Shown here one piece after another: positions 13,438-14,261 of a stretch of DNA of 14,261 bases; position 1 is the first letter of the stretch, and the number at the start of each line of letters is the position of its first letter. Under the pieces are notes generated by a model that searched no databases, was not told the origin of the DNA, and was given only the letters and a program-made list of their open reading frames with translations. Both the position numbers and the translations under genes were made by a program. Source of the stretch: Bacillota bacterium (lineage in GTDB: Bacteria; Bacillota; Clostridia; Christensenellales; CAG-138); NCBI GenBank assembly GCA_023461495.1, contig JAEYLA010000032.1, positions 1 through 14,261 of the forward strand, written 5' to 3'.

Positions 13438-13809
13438 TTGAAAATTCAGGAGTCCGCAGAGAATTATCTCGAGTCGATATTGAAGCTTTCCCAGCAAAAA
13501 GGGCAGGTGCGCTCGATTGACATCGTCAACGACATGCACTTTAAAAAGCCCAGCATCAGCTATGCAATGAAGCGTCTCAGGGAAAACGGATATATCTTGA
13601 TGGACAGCGCCGGACATATCACGCTTACCGAAGAGGGACGCGCCATTGCCGAACGCGTCTATCACCGCCACAAGGTGCTTTCCACCTATCTGATGGCGCT
13701 TGGCGTGGAAGAAAGCGTCGCCCGCGCGGACGCATGCCGCATTGAGCATGTCATCAGCCAGGAGAGTTTTGATTGCATCAAAACGCATGCGGAGCAGCTC
13801 GTAAAGTAA
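13438..13809 (+). CDS. DtxR/MntR-family metal-dependent regulator (short form)
   Basis: A 123-residue regulator: winged helix (residues about 5-65, QVRSIDIVNDMHFKKPSISY with the recognition helix, then KRLRENGYI and HITLTEEG) and a short metal-binding dimer domain. Comparing with B. subtilis MntR (D8, E11, H77, E99, E102, H103), the residues here are Asn9, Glu12, His78, Cys100, Glu103 and His104. Cys100 in ACRIEHVIS is the DtxR/IdeR iron-type choice, while the lack of an SH3 domain and the length are MntR-like. The start is TTG 13438, 7 nt after GGAGG; the promoter lies within the longer upstream frame, so a start at 13348 is unlikely. It probably senses Fe(II) or Mn(II) and represses uptake genes; no transporter is in the window, so its targets lie elsewhere. 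Confidence 0.88.
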   Translation: MKIQESAENYLESILKLSQQKGQVRSIDIVNDMHFKKPSISYAMKRLRENGYILMDSAGHITLTEEGRAIAERVYHRHKVLSTYLMALGVEESVARADACRIEHVISQESFDCIKTHAEQLVK

Positions 13810-13824
13810 ATCCGCCAAAACAAA

Positions 13825-13849
13825 AACAAGCCTGCATGGCGGGCTTGTT
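13825..13849. terminator. Bidirectional terminator between DtxR-type gene and rpsT
   Basis: AACAAGCCTGC (13825-13835) pairs with GCGGGCTTGTT (13839-13849) over 11 bp, including one G-T pair, around ATG. The plus side is followed by CTTAATT, the minus side by TTTTGTTTT. It fits as the end of rpsT and of the convergent regulator gene. Confidence 0.85.
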
Positions 13850-13874
13850 CTTAATTCTGTATCAAAGCGGGCGG

Positions 13875-14138
13875 TCAATTGGCGGCGGCGCGCTTGAGGG
13901 CGAGCTGTGCCTTCTTGCGGTTAGCGGCGTTCTTATGGATGACGCCCTTGCCTGCCGCTTTATCCACAGTGCTCACAGCCTTCAAAAATGCTGCTTCTGC
14001 GGCTGCTGCATCCCCTGCTGCCAACGCCTGATCATACCTCTTGATGGAGGTTTTGACCGCGGAATTCACCATACGGTTGCGCAGATTCTGCTTCGCGGTA
14101 ATGCCGACCCGTTTCTTGGCGGATTTGATGTTTGCCAA
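13875..14138 (-). CDS. rpsT: 30S ribosomal protein S20 (bS20)
   Basis: An 87-residue, Lys/Ala-rich helical protein that binds 16S rRNA early in 30S assembly. It shows the family's start ANIKSAKKR and the later GKGVIHKNAANRKKAQLAL. Bacterial S20 begins MANIKSAKKR, and the matching codon is a TTG at 14138, 6 nt after GGGGGTG; a GTG three codons upstream is in frame but sits in the ribosome site. E. coli rpsT also starts with UUG, which is tied to its autoregulation, so the same may apply. The gene is alone on the minus strand with its own promoter about 75 bp upstream and a terminator just after it. Pairing of S20 with a DtxR-type neighbour is convergent only and probably has no functional meaning. 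Confidence 0.97.
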   Translation of the reverse strand: MANIKSAKKRVGITAKQNLRNRMVNSAVKTSIKRYDQALAAGDAAAAEAAFLKAVSTVDKAAGKGVIHKNAANRKKAQLALKRAAAN

Positions 14139-14213
14139 ATGATTCACCCCCTGTCGTACCGTTGCTTGTTTGGTTGCCCGACAAAAGCAAAGCCTTTTGC
14201 CCGAACAAACGAA

Positions 14214-14242
14214 ATTATACCATGCTCTTTTGCCTTATGCAA
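14214..14242 (-). promoter_or_regulatory. Sigma-A promoter of rpsT
   Basis: On the minus strand TTGCAT (14237-14242), a 17-bp spacer and a perfect TATAAT (14214-14219). The leader to the TTG codon is about 70 nt and contains a CAAAAG/CTTTTG stem and the word CGGGCAA twice; an autoregulatory S20 site is possible but not shown. Confidence 0.85.
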
Positions 14243-14261
14243 GACATTTTTGTCCCGGAAT

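Noticed and set aside
1..14261. CRISPR array, IS element, prophage or integron
   Set aside because: No spaced direct repeats, transposase, integrase or phage gene was seen; the tRNA-Leu is not flanked by an integrase or a repeat of its 3' end.

Overview
The window looks like chromosomal DNA of a low-to-mid-GC Gram-positive anaerobe of the Clostridia (Bacillota). Supporting signs are consensus sigma-A promoters (TTGACA/TATAAT), strong AGGAGG ribosome sites with GTG and TTG starts, a split transketolase, a YlaK-type PIN-PhoH protein, and a CD1871A-type CXXC peptide beside a membrane polyferredoxin. The genus cannot be fixed from the sequence. No phage, IS element, CRISPR array or plasmid function was seen.

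Left part (1-6472, all minus strand): a compact, apparently single operon. In transcription order it encodes transketolase N-half, transketolase C-half, an SCP2-fold protein, a zinc alcohol dehydrogenase, a regulator with two MerR-type HTH domains, and a class-3 aldehyde dehydrogenase cut by the window edge. Gaps are 12-22 bp or a 4-bp ATGA overlap. A TTGACA promoter carrying an 11+11 bp dyad over its -10 region lies upstream. The content suggests conversion of a ketose or hydroxy-carbonyl compound: the transketolase moves a two-carbon unit, and the aldehyde is then reduced or oxidised. The substrate is unknown.

Divergent from this operon is a 56-codon unrecognised gene (6650-6820, plus) with a perfect ribosome site. 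A 10-nt copy of the operator half-site lies just upstream of it. A two-sided terminator, a tRNA-Leu(GAG) with its own consensus promoter, and a further terminator follow.

Middle part: a PIN-PhoH ATPase on the minus strand, then from one strong promoter on the plus strand an envelope thiol/electron-transfer cluster. It consists of a rhodanese lipoprotein, a TlpA-like thioredoxin lipoprotein, a 46-aa membrane peptide ending in CLEC, a NapH-like membrane polyferredoxin, and an Rrf2 regulator. The last three genes overlap or nearly touch. The likely theme is transfer of electrons from cytoplasmic iron-sulfur centres to extracytoplasmic thiols, controlled by the Rrf2 protein.

Right part: a ferritin gene, a convergent ketopantoate-reductase-like gene that lacks both catalytic residues at the expected site, a divergent small DtxR/MntR-type metal regulator with a mixed metal site, and rpsT (ribosomal protein S20) with a probable TTG start and its own promoter. 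Ferritin, DtxR-type and Rrf2 genes so close together give this side an iron/redox flavour.
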